Origin: Streptomyces atratus
Lineage (GTDB): Bacteria > Actinomycetota > Actinomycetes > Streptomycetales > Streptomycetaceae
Reading direction: 5' to 3'
Assembly (NCBI RefSeq): GCF_014648655.1
Contig: NZ_BMRN01000004.1
Span: 248,001 to 312,000, forward strand
DNA length: 64,000 nt
Shown here: in pieces, positions 8,563 to 16,440 of the stretch
Layout of the letters: each line of letters starts with the position of its first letter
How positions within the stretch are numbered: the first letter of the stretch is position 1
Position numbers and translations under genes: made by a program
The notes under the pieces: model-generated
The model's input: the letters and a program-made list of their open reading frames with translations, nothing else
Told to the model about the DNA's origin: nothing
The model's database searches: none

Positions 8563-9282
8563 ATGGAACTCACCCAGGTCACCCCTACTATCTGGCAGTT
8601 GGCCTTCCCGGTCGGGCACGTCTACTTCGTGCGCCTGCCGGACGGTTATGGTCTGATCGACACCGCCATGCCGGGGTCCGCCCCCGCGATCCTCGATGCC
8701 CTGACGCGGCTCGGCGGCCGCTCACAGGACCTGCGGCAGATCGTGCTCACTCACTCTCACATCGACCACATGGGCTCGGCTGCGGATCTCGTCGAGGCCA
8801 CCGGCGCTCGCGTCCTGGCCGGAGCCGTGGACGCCCCGTTCATCTGCGGCACGGCACCCGAACCTCAACCGGTACATACCGCCCCGGAACGCGCGCTTCA
8901 CGAGCAGATCGTGGCGGGCTTCTCCGAAGCGTACGCCGGGCCCCTGCACCATGTGCCGGTGGATGTGGAACTGCACGACGGAGACACCATTGATGGCTGG
9001 GGCGAGCCCGTCCACGTCCTGCACGTGCCCGGACACACCCCGGGAAGCATCGCGCTCCACCTCTCCTCCAGCGGCGTGCTGTTCCCGGGCGACATCGTCG
9101 CCACCGCGGAGGGCCGGGCGATCCTCGGCCCGTTCAACGTGGACAGGGAGCAGGCTATTGCCTCCTTCAGGCGGCTGGCCTCGCTGGAGGTGGAAGCGCT
9201 GTGCGTCCCGCACGGCGAGCCGGTGTTCAAGGGCGCGAGCGAGGTGCTGCGGGCGGCAGCTCCGGAGAATGACTGGGTGTGA
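8563..9282 (+). CDS. MBL-fold metallo-hydrolase
   Basis: This 239-residue protein has the metallo-beta-lactamase fold. The metal-binding motif THSHIDH is at residues 63-69. It is followed by the expected later ligands: His in HVPGHTPGS, Asp in FPGDIVA and His in CVPHGEP. This supports a binuclear metal hydrolase, probably of the glyoxalase II-like or lactonase-like branch acting on thioesters or lactones. There is no signal peptide, so it is cytoplasmic; the substrate cannot be read. It is monocistronic, with mobile-element debris immediately downstream. Confidence 0.85.
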   Translation: MELTQVTPTIWQLAFPVGHVYFVRLPDGYGLIDTAMPGSAPAILDALTRLGGRSQDLRQIVLTHSHIDHMGSAADLVEATGARVLAGAVDAPFICGTAPEPQPVHTAPERALHEQIVAGFSEAYAGPLHHVPVDVELHDGDTIDGWGEPVHVLHVPGHTPGSIALHLSSSGVLFPGDIVATAEGRAILGPFNVDREQAIASFRRLASLEVEALCVPHGEPVFKGASEVLRAAAPENDWV

Positions 9283-9390
9283 GTCGAGCGCAGGTCAATC
9301 GATCGCGCGGGTAGCCGGAGGGGTGACGCCCCGGGCGTATCGCACCATCGAGCCAGAGCCCCGGATCAAGCGTCCGGCACCCGAGTCGGG

Positions 9391-9465
9391 CATGCATCCC
9401 GAGGCCCTGCGCGGCTGGATCCGCCAGGCCGAGGCCGAGGCCGTTGCCGGCGAGCGCGACCCCGG
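9391..9465 (+). pseudogene. IS3-family OrfA remnant
   Basis: A 25-codon segment (MHPEALRGWIRQAEAEA, then GERD) matches the conserved region of IS3-family OrfA in which the helix-turn-helix meets the leucine zipper. It has no start and changes abruptly into an IS110-like segment, so it is a scrap. Confidence 0.5.
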
Positions 9466-9498
9466 CTTATGGGCGGCGCCCGGCGCTCCGCCCGCGAG

Positions 9499-9570
9499 CG
9501 GGGCAGATCCGACCCGGTCGACGCCGAGTCCGTCGCCCGGGTCGCCCTGCGGGAGCCCGACCTGCTCGTC
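9499..9570 (+). pseudogene. IS110-family transposase remnant
   Basis: In another plus frame, RGRSDPVDAESVARVALREP resembles the DEDD-transposase segment of IS110-family elements, where the K/R-S-D-x-x-D-A motif carries a catalytic aspartate. Nothing of the C-terminal Tnp20 domain follows. It lies directly beside the IS3 remnant. Confidence 0.55.
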
Positions 9571-9730
9571 CGGAGCCACACGGACAAGGAACCGCCGGAA
9601 CGCGACCGTGACGAGCCCCCCGGCGCGCGCCACCCAATAAAGCATTACTGGTCGGCCTGCGGGCTGAACCGAGTGCCGCAGGTGGTCGTACACATGGCTG
9701 CAAGCCTCTCAACACTCAGGAGAACAAGTC

Positions 9731-10426
9731 ATGAGGAAGAAGAAGCTCGGCTGGACCCTCGGCGCGGGTGCGGCCATGATCCTCGGCCTGGGCGCCGCGG
9801 CCTCCGGCCTGTCCAGCGCGAACGCCTCGACCCCGGACACGTCCGCCTCCAGCAAAACGCACCCGGTCAAGGTAGATGTCTTCGCGCCCGAGCGCGGGGA
9901 CAACGCGGGCGTGGAGGGCAAGGGCTGGATCGTGGACCTGAAGCTCTCCTTCCGGGGCAAGACCCTGGCCCAGACCGGCTACAACGGGCTCCAGCTCACC
10001 GGCCCGGCCGCGCACAACAACATCGCACCCTTCCCCGGCACGTTCTCCACCGGCCAGGACGACAAGATCCCTGGACTGGTCGTGCTGGACTCCACCACCA
10101 ACAGCACCCTCCCCGGCTTCACCGGGCCCGGCACCAACCTGGCCAACCTGTTCAACCTCTCCGGCGTCACCAACCGCACCCCGCACAAGACCGAACTGTG
10201 GGACACCTGGATCGTCGGCGCCCCCATCGCGGGGCAGAACGTCGACACCACCCTGACCGTGGCCGTCGTCGACGACCTCAACCACGACGGCATCTACAAC
10301 GACGCACCCGGCGTCGTGAAGGACCTCGACGGCGATGGGAGGATCGGCGCCAAGGACCTGAAGCTGATGGGCGTCGCCTCCAACATTGTTACCGTCCCCT
10401 TCCACATCAACGCCGACCCCGCCTGA
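9731..10426 (+). CDS. Secreted protein with EF-hand-like acidic loops
   Basis: This 231-residue protein begins with a typical Sec signal peptide (MRKKKLGWTLGAGAAMILGL, with a cleavage site near SANA-ST). The mature part has no enzyme family I recognise. Near the C-terminus are two calcium-loop-like stretches, DDLNHDGIYND and DLDGDGRIGAKDL, in the D-x-D/N-x-D-G style of EF hands and dockerin repeats, so calcium binding is plausible. The ATG follows an AGGAGAAC ribosome site. The next gene is a secreted haloperoxidase in the same direction, but 457 bases separate them. Function is unknown. Confidence 0.6.
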   Translation: MRKKKLGWTLGAGAAMILGLGAAASGLSSANASTPDTSASSKTHPVKVDVFAPERGDNAGVEGKGWIVDLKLSFRGKTLAQTGYNGLQLTGPAAHNNIAPFPGTFSTGQDDKIPGLVVLDSTTNSTLPGFTGPGTNLANLFNLSGVTNRTPHKTELWDTWIVGAPIAGQNVDTTLTVAVVDDLNHDGIYNDAPGVVKDLDGDGRIGAKDLKLMGVASNIVTVPFHINADPA

Positions 10427-10883
10427 TCCCCGCCAGGTCAGGAGGGCGCCGCTGCTGGGCCTGTGAACGCCCGCACGTGTGCCGCAGTGCGCGCTGATGC
10501 TGATGAGACGTCGCGATGACGATGCCGTCTCGCCCGTCTTCGTCCGCTGCTCCGTGGGTGGTCCCCTGCGGACACCCGTTACTCGGCTGCAGACATGCCT
10601 GGGCAGTTCCTGGGCTCGCCGGCTCGCCGGATACATCATTGCCGGCGCACGCCCGGCCACGCCGAAGACCGCCCTGCCCGCAGCGGCATTCCTGTCCGCG
10701 GGCAGGCGTCCGGTCCGACACGCCACCGTGCTCCGCAGGTTCCCGGGCCAAAGCCCCACGGCTTGGTCCGGGAACCTGCTGCGCCAGTGCAAGGTCCTCA
10801 ACTCTCCACGTCCCGTCGCACATGACTGACAGACGGACGGGCCGACACCCGGTCCCCCCACCCCACCATGAGGAGCTACTCCC
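10427..10883. other. Gene-free stretch before the haloperoxidase gene
   Basis: No credible protein or RNA gene was found in these 457 bases. They contain the long inverted repeat at 10735-10779. The last bases hold the haloperoxidase ribosome site AGGAGCTA. Confidence 0.35.
10735..10779. repeat. Long near-perfect inverted repeat
   Basis: Arms at 10735-10755 and 10760-10779 pair almost completely around a four-base loop (ccac). The outer 12 bases (gcaggttcccgg / ccgggaacctgc) are perfect, with one bulge and a G-T pair inside. It could be a terminator, an RNA structure in the haloperoxidase leader, or an insertion-sequence trace. Confidence 0.6.
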
Positions 10884-12146
10884 ATGAACTCCCCGAAGAC
10901 CCGTGCGGCCCTGGTGGCCTCCACGGCACTGCTGGTCGTCTCCGGCGCAGCGCCGAGCGCCGCCGCCGCCCCTGCGCCTGCGCACGGTCGCACCTCCGTG
11001 GCGCTCGCCTGGTACGACACCACAGCCGACACGATCGCGACGGCCGGCTCATCACTCCCTCCGGTGACCAACAGCCGTACTTGGGCGGTCAGTTGGATCG
11101 CGGCGGCGCGGGCCTTGCAACATGTGCCGTCCGGGGTCGACCGCAGGGACTATCAGGACGCGGCGCTGGCCGGCGCGGTGCACCGCGCCCTGGTCGAGCT
11201 GGTGCCCACCCGTGCCCCGGAGCTGGATGCCGCCCTGCAGCAGACCCTGGATCAGATCCCCGACGGCCCGGCCGAGACCTTGGGCGCCACAGCCGGCGAA
11301 CGCCAGGCGTTGGAGGTCCTGCACGACCGCGAGGGAGACGGCCTCGATGCGGCCTCGGTAAACGCCCCCTTCACCGTGCCGCCGGCCGCGCCAGGCGTCT
11401 GGCAGCCCACCCCGCCCGCGTTCGCCCCCGCCATCCAGAACGGCAGCCGGTTCGCCCGGCCCTTCCTGCTGAAGAGTGCCAGCCAGTTCCGACTGCCCGC
11501 GCCTCCCGCTCCGACGTCCGAGCGGTACCAGACCGACCTGAAGGAGGTGCGAGACTTCGGCGAGCTGAACAGCACCGTGCGCACCGCGCGGCAGACCGAC
11601 ACGGCCAACTTCTGGTTCGACTCCTCGCTGACCCTGTGGACCAAGCCGATTCGCGTCGCGCTCGCCGCCACCTCCCACCAGCCGCTGCTCAAGCAGGCCG
11701 AACTCGTCGCCCTGACCAACGCCACGCTGGTGGACACCCAGATCGCCACCTCCGACAGTAAGTACACCTACCCGCTGTGGCGCCCCGTCACCGCGATCGG
11801 AACCGGCGTCGGCGAGATCCCTGCCGACCCGTCATGGACCCCACTGCACACCACCCCGGCGCACCCGGACTACCCCAGCGGCCACAACACCTACGCAGGC
11901 GCGACAGAAACCGTTCTCACCGCCCTCGCAGGACGGCGCACGGCCCCGTTCACCCTGACCAGCGCCACCGCACCGGGCGTCGTCCGCACCTACACCGCAT
12001 GGCACCAGCTCACGCTGGAGAACATGGACGCGCGGGTCTGGCTGGGCATCCACACCCGACTCGCGGACGAGGCCGGGGTCAAGCTGGGTACCGATGTCGC
12101 CAGGTATGGCCTGAACCACGCCCAGTCGCTGTTCCAGGAACACTGA
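10884..12146 (+). CDS. Secreted vanadium-dependent haloperoxidase / PAP2-superfamily protein
   Basis: This 420-residue protein has a Sec signal peptide (about residues 1-30) and the full vanadate/phosphate pocket of the haloperoxidase-acid phosphatase superfamily. The residues are K293-x6-R300-P301, the P331-S-G-H334 motif, and R384 with H390 in RVWLGIH. These would bind vanadate, with His390 as axial ligand and His334 as acid/base. The substrate halide is not predictable, and phosphatase activity is an alternative. The ATG follows AGGAGCTACTCCC. A strong hairpin ends the unit at 12262-12296. Secretion suggests oxidation of extracellular compounds rather than a biosynthetic-cluster role. Confidence 0.82.
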   Translation: MNSPKTRAALVASTALLVVSGAAPSAAAAPAPAHGRTSVALAWYDTTADTIATAGSSLPPVTNSRTWAVSWIAAARALQHVPSGVDRRDYQDAALAGAVHRALVELVPTRAPELDAALQQTLDQIPDGPAETLGATAGERQALEVLHDREGDGLDAASVNAPFTVPPAAPGVWQPTPPAFAPAIQNGSRFARPFLLKSASQFRLPAPPAPTSERYQTDLKEVRDFGELNSTVRTARQTDTANFWFDSSLTLWTKPIRVALAATSHQPLLKQAELVALTNATLVDTQIATSDSKYTYPLWRPVTAIGTGVGEIPADPSWTPLHTTPAHPDYPSGHNTYAGATETVLTALAGRRTAPFTLTSATAPGVVRTYTAWHQLTLENMDARVWLGIHTRLADEAGVKLGTDVARYGLNHAQSLFQEH

Positions 12147-12261
12147 ATCGGCCAGGCGAACACCGCCTCGACTGTGCGCAAGCCCCTGCTCCGCTGCCAG
12201 TCGCCCATGGACCCAGCCCTGCCAGAGGCTGGGCGGGGTCCACCGTGAACCGCTCCTGACC

Positions 12262-12296
12262 GGCCGCCCCGGTGCTCCCCCTGCACCGGGGCGGCC
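12262..12296 (+). terminator. Rho-independent-type hairpin after haloperoxidase gene
   Basis: A perfect 14-base inverted repeat (ggccgccccggtgc / gcaccggggcggcc) surrounds a seven-base loop about 115 bases after the haloperoxidase stop. There is no U-tract, as is usual for Streptomyces terminators. Confidence 0.7.
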
Positions 12297-12369
12297 ACCT
12301 CATCAGCCGCAGCCGCAGGTGAAGTTGACGATCCGGCTGCCGCAGCCGCCGCAGCTCGGGGGGGCTCAC

Positions 12370-12749
12370 CCACCGGGTCTTCATCGGCAACGACTGGGCG
12401 AAGCTGCTGAAGCGGAAGCAGACCTACGGCTCGGCCCGCGACCGCGAGCAGGTCATTCCGGCCGGCCTCGGCGGCAGCCGCGAAGGCGGCCGACAGTGGT
12501 GCGCAGCGCCCGCAGGTGCCCGCCCATATGAGGGAGATCGCCGCGCAGTGGGAGGCCCGGAGCACGATCCAGGCGAAGAGCACGGGCGGCTCCCACCCCG
12601 TCGAGGACCAGGTGAACCCGGCCCAGCCGAACCGGATCACCTGGTACGCGTCCACCGGATGGACCAAGCCGTAGCCGGGCGACAGTCGCGTCCTGGCACC
12701 CAATGAGGTGCCGGGCCGCGACAACCCGCCGCAGGAGCTCGGCGACTGA
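12370..12749 (+). pseudogene. Frameshifted, amber-interrupted coding remnant, family unknown
   Basis: One frame encodes HRVFIGNDWAKLLKRKQTYG followed by SARDREQVI. A second frame then continues as protein-like sequence (VPAHMREIAAQWEARSTIQA, later VEDQVNPAQPNRITWYASTG) to a TAG at 12672-12674. Past that stop the same frame reads SRVLAPNEVPGRDNPPQELG to a TGA at 12747. The simplest reading is one old gene with a frameshift near 12450-12475 and a nonsense codon. A run of seven Gs near 12360 marks where coding similarity begins. I cannot name the family. Confidence 0.4.
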
Positions 12750-13043
12750 TCACGGACACATGAGCGGGGGCCGGTCGCCTTTTGAGGGGCGGCCGGCCCT
12801 TCGGCCGGTCGTAGGGAGATCAAGAGGGCATGAAGCGGAACTGCGGGCGCGCTTAAGAAAACCTCGATGGACCTGTGGCGCGGGGTGCGGCAGATTTCTC
12901 CGTGACGGCAGAGGATGGTGCGCGGCAGCCGATCGACGCGTGCTGCCATGCCGTCCTTCTTTTCTTCCCCGGGCCGCAGGCTTCCTCAAGGCTGCCCCCG
13001 GCCCGGGGTACTCAACGCCGTACCAGCGCAGGGAGCCGCAGCC

Positions 13044-14072
13044 GTGAAGGCACTCGTGAAGCAGAAGGCCGAGCCGGGACTCTGGCTGATGGACGTGCCC
13101 GAGCCGGAGATCGGCCCCTCGGACGTACTGATCAAGGTGCTCCGCACCGGCATCTGCGGCACGGATCTGCACATCCGGAACTACGACGGCTGGGCGCAGC
13201 AGGCCGTGAAGACCCCGCTCGTCCTCGGCCACGAGTTCGTCGGCGAGGTCGCGGAGACCGGCGCCGATGTCGTCGACATCAACGTCGGTGACCTGGTGAG
13301 CGGCGAGGGACACCTGGTCTGCGGGAAGTGTCGCAACTGCCTGGCCGGACGCCGCCACCTGTGCCGCTCCACGCTCGGGCTCGGCGTCGGCCGGGACGGG
13401 GCGTTCGCCGAGTACGTCGCCCTGCCCGCGTCCAACGTGTGGGTGCACCGGGCCCCCGTCGACCTCGACGTCGCCGCGATCTTCGACCCGTTCGGCAACG
13501 CCGTGCACACCGCGCTGTCGTTCCCGCTGGTCGGCGAGGACGTACTGATCACCGGCGCCGGACCGATCGGCATCATGGCCGCCGCCGTCGCCCGGCACGC
13601 CGGCGCCCGTCACGTCGTCATCACCGACGTCAGCGAGGCCCGGCTGGAACTGGCCAGGAAGGTCGGCGTCAGCCTCGCTCTCAACGTCAGCGAGGAGACC
13701 GTCTTCGAAGGCCAGAAGCGCCTCGGACTGCGCGAGGGCTTCGATGTCGGCCTGGAGATGTCCGGCCGGCCCGAGGCGATGCGCCACATGATCGAGAACA
13801 TGACGCACGGCGGCCGGATCGCCATGCTCGGACTGCCGTCCGAGGAGTTCCCCGTCGACTGGTCCCGCATCGTCACGTCGATGATCACCATCAAGGGCAT
13901 CTACGGCCGCGAGATGTACGAGACCTGGTACGCCATGTCCGTACTGCTGGAGGGGGGCCTGGACCTCGCCCCCGTGATCACCGGCCGGTACGGCTACCGA
14001 GACTTCGAAGCGGCCTTCGACGACGCGGCGAGCGGCCGCGGCGGCAAGGTCATCCTCGACTGGACCTCCTGA
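13044..14072 (+). CDS. tdh: L-threonine 3-dehydrogenase
   Basis: This 342-residue medium-chain zinc dehydrogenase oxidises L-threonine to 2-amino-3-ketobutyrate with NAD+. Catalytic-zinc ligands are Cys38 (GICGTD) and His63-Glu64 (GHE). The structural zinc site is Cys93, Cys96, Cys99 and Cys107, and the nucleotide loop is GAGPIG at 171-176. GTG at 13044 follows AGGGAG; upstream codons in frame are not conserved-looking. The next gene, kbl, begins 36 bases after the stop and takes the unstable product to glycine and acetyl-CoA. That pairing is the strongest argument for threonine over other MDR substrates. Confidence 0.93.
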   Translation: MKALVKQKAEPGLWLMDVPEPEIGPSDVLIKVLRTGICGTDLHIRNYDGWAQQAVKTPLVLGHEFVGEVAETGADVVDINVGDLVSGEGHLVCGKCRNCLAGRRHLCRSTLGLGVGRDGAFAEYVALPASNVWVHRAPVDLDVAAIFDPFGNAVHTALSFPLVGEDVLITGAGPIGIMAAAVARHAGARHVVITDVSEARLELARKVGVSLALNVSEETVFEGQKRLGLREGFDVGLEMSGRPEAMRHMIENMTHGGRIAMLGLPSEEFPVDWSRIVTSMITIKGIYGREMYETWYAMSVLLEGGLDLAPVITGRYGYRDFEAAFDDAASGRGGKVILDWTS

Positions 14073-14108
14073 CCCGACGCCCTCGTAGACAGCTGGGAGA
14101 CACCCCTC

Positions 14109-15302
14109 ATGTTCGACTCCGTACGCGACGACATGCGCACCACCCTCGACGAGATCGAGGCCGCCGGACTGCACAAGCCCGAGCGTGTGATCGGCACCCC
14201 GCAGTCGGCGACCGTCGCCGTCACCGCGGGCGGCCGCCCCGGTGAGGTGCTCAACTTCTGCGCCAACAACTATCTGGGCCTCGCCGACCACCCCGACGTG
14301 ATCGCCGCCGCCCACGATGCGCTGGACCGCTGGGGCTACGGCATGGCCTCGGTCCGCTTCATCTGCGGCACCCAGGAGGTCCACAAGGAGCTGGAGCAGC
14401 GGCTCTCCACGTTCCTCGGCCAGGAGGACACGATCCTCTACTCCTCCTGCTTCGACGCCAACGGCGGCGTCTTCGAGACCGTCCTCGGCCCGGAGGACGC
14501 GGTCATCTCCGACGCCCTCAACCACGCCTCCATCATCGACGGCATCCGCCTCTCCAAGGCCAAGCGGTTCCGCTACGCCAACCGCGACATGGACGACCTG
14601 GAGAAGCAGCTCAAGGAGGCGTCCGACGCCCGGCGCCGGCTCGTCGTCACCGACGGCGTGTTCTCCATGGACGGCTACGTCGCCCCGCTGCGCGAGATCT
14701 GCGATCTGGCCGAGCGCTACGACGCCATGGTCATGGTCGACGACTCGCACGCCGTCGGCTTCGTCGGCCCCGGCGGACGCGGCACGCCCGAGCTGCACGA
14801 CGTGATGGACCGCGTCGACATCATCACCGGCACCCTCGGCAAGGCGCTCGGCGGTGCGTCCGGCGGCTATGTCGCGGCCCGCGCCGAGATCGTCGCGCTG
14901 CTGCGCCAGCGCTCCCGCCCGTACCTCTTCTCCAACTCGCTCGCCCCGGTCATCGCGGCGGCCTCGCTCAAGGTCCTGGACCTGCTGGAGGCCGCGGGCG
15001 ACCTGCGTGAGCAGCTCAATGCCAACACCGCGCTCTTCCGCACCCGGATGACCGAGGAAGGCTTCGACGTCCTGCCCGGCGACCACGCCATCGCCCCCGT
15101 CATGATCGGGGACGCGGCGAAGGCAGGCCGGATGGCGGAGCTGCTCCTGGAGCGCGGTGTGTACGTGATCGGGTTCTCCTACCCGGTGGTCCCGCAGGGC
15201 GCGGCCCGTATCCGCGTCCAGCTCTCCGCCGCGCACTCCACGGCGGATGTGAACCGCGCCGTGGACGCGTTCGTCGACGCGCGGGCCGCGCTGGAGGAGT
15301 AG
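14109..15302 (+). CDS. kbl: Glycine C-acetyltransferase (2-amino-3-ketobutyrate CoA ligase)
   Basis: This 397-residue alpha-oxoamine synthase uses PLP to convert 2-amino-3-ketobutyrate and CoA to glycine and acetyl-CoA. Visible motifs are the N-terminal substrate region [22 protein letters not shown] (211-218, PLP pyridine site) and GTLGKALGG with the Schiff-base Lys245. Length and motif spacing are those of bacterial Kbl; 8-amino-7-oxononanoate synthase is the nearest alternative but is excluded by the tdh neighbour. It shares an operon with tdh and ends before an imperfect hairpin. Confidence 0.94.
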   Translation: MFDSVRDDMRTTLDEIEAAGLHKPERVIGTPQSATVAVTAGGRPGEVLNFCANNYLGLADHPDVIAAAHDALDRWGYGMASVRFICGTQEVHKELEQRLSTFLGQEDTILYSSCFDANGGVFETVLGPEDAVISDALNHASIIDGIRLSKAKRFRYANRDMDDLEKQLKEASDARRRLVVTDGVFSMDGYVAPLREICDLAERYDAMVMVDDSHAVGFVGPGGRGTPELHDVMDRVDIITGTLGKALGGASGGYVAARAEIVALLRQRSRPYLFSNSLAPVIAAASLKVLDLLEAAGDLREQLNANTALFRTRMTEEGFDVLPGDHAIAPVMIGDAAKAGRMAELLLERGVYVIGFSYPVVPQGAARIRVQLSAAHSTADVNRAVDAFVDARAALEE

Positions 15303-15343
15303 CGCCCCGGACGGGGGTGCCGTCCTGGGCTCCGTCCGGGCGC
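15302..15343 (+). terminator. Hairpin terminator after kbl
   Basis: Arms gcgccccggacgg (15302-15314) and ccgtccgggcgc (15332-15343) pair with one bulged base around a 17-base loop, directly at the kbl stop codon. Confidence 0.5.
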
Positions 15344-15428
15344 CGCCCGGCATCCCCATCCGACAGTCCTACCCGGGAGCCTCACCCGGGCGGCAGGGTT
15401 ACCTCTGTGACCTGGGACAATGGGGCAC

Positions 15429-16361
15429 ATGATCGATGCACGGCGGCTGCGCATTCTCCGTGCGGTGGCGGACCACCGCACGGTGACTGCCGCAGCCGCC
15501 GCGCTGTATCTGACGCCCTCAGCGGTCTCCCAGCAGCTTGCCGCGCTGGAGCAGGAGACCGGGCACCGGCTGGTCGATCGCAGCGCGCGCGGCGTCCGGC
15601 TCACCGCCGCCGGCGAAATCCTGCTGACCCACGCCAACGCGGTCCTCGCCCAACTGGAACGGGCGGAGGCCGAGCTCGCCGCGTACGGCGCGGGGGACGC
15701 CGGTACGGTCACGGTCGCCGCGTTCGCCACCGGCATCGGCCTGGTCCTGGCCCCCGCGATAGCCGAACTGACGCTCACCGCGCCCGGCATCCGGGTCCGC
15801 GTCCAGGACGCCGAGGGCGATGCGAGCGTGCCGATGGTGCTCGACCGGCAGGTCGATGTCGCGGTCGCCGTCGAGTACCGGGGCACGCCCGGCGAGGACG
15901 ACCGGCGCCTGACCCGGGTGCCCCTGTACTCGGAGCCGTTCGACGCGGTGCTGCCGGTGGGGCATCGGCTGGCCTGCCGGGAACAGGTGGCGGTCGCCGA
16001 CCTGGAGAAGGACTCGTGGATCGGTCCGTACCCCGGCAACCCGTGCCATGACGTGGTGGTCCTGGCCTGCGAGTTCGCCGGGTTCCAGCCGAGGCTGGAG
16101 CACTCCTCGGACGACTTCCGCGCGGTGGTCGCGCTGGCCGGCGCGGGTGCCGGGGTGGCGCTGGTGCCTCGGTCGGCGTTGCGGGGGATGGACCTCACGG
16201 GGGTGGTGGTCCGGCCGGTGGAGGGCAGCGCGCCGACCCGCCGGGTCTTCGCCGCGGTGCGGCACGGCGCGGAGGGGCATCCGCTGATCGCGCCGGTGCT
16301 CGACGCACTGGCCACGGCAGCAGTGCGGGAGGCGGCGCTGCCGCTGCCGGCCTCACCGTGA
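15429..16361 (+). CDS. LysR-family transcriptional regulator
   Basis: This 310-residue regulator has the standard N-terminal winged helix-turn-helix (LRILRAVADHRTVTAAAAAL, then LTPSAVSQQLAALEQETG) and a C-terminal periplasmic-binding-protein-like effector domain from about residue 90. It lies downstream of tdh-kbl in the same direction and separated by a hairpin, so it probably has its own promoter. The target is not evident; regulating the neighbouring tdh-kbl pair is possible but unproven. ATG at 15429 is favoured over 15420 because it begins the conserved IDARRLRILR. Confidence 0.85.
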   Translation: MIDARRLRILRAVADHRTVTAAAAALYLTPSAVSQQLAALEQETGHRLVDRSARGVRLTAAGEILLTHANAVLAQLERAEAELAAYGAGDAGTVTVAAFATGIGLVLAPAIAELTLTAPGIRVRVQDAEGDASVPMVLDRQVDVAVAVEYRGTPGEDDRRLTRVPLYSEPFDAVLPVGHRLACREQVAVADLEKDSWIGPYPGNPCHDVVVLACEFAGFQPRLEHSSDDFRAVVALAGAGAGVALVPRSALRGMDLTGVVVRPVEGSAPTRRVFAAVRHGAEGHPLIAPVLDALATAAVREAALPLPASP

Positions 16362-16417
16362 CGCGCGCCCGGGAGCGGTGCGTCCGCCTTCCGTGACGCG
16401 CCTCGGCGGCAGGCGTC

Positions 16418-16440
16418 ACCCTCAACCGCCGGACGGGCTC
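16418..16440 (-). repeat. Streptomyces GCCCGTCCGGCGgTTGAGG intergenic repeat
   Basis: On the minus strand this reads gagcccgtccggcggttgagg. It is a copy of the short element scattered between convergent Streptomyces genes, lying here between the ends of the LysR and FtsX-type genes. Related copies occur at 42962-43057. Confidence 0.6.

Noticed and set aside
12750..15359. 869-codon minus-strand frame opposite tdh-kbl
   Set aside because: It is a mirror frame of two clear enzyme genes, with low-complexity Asp/Gly/Val composition.
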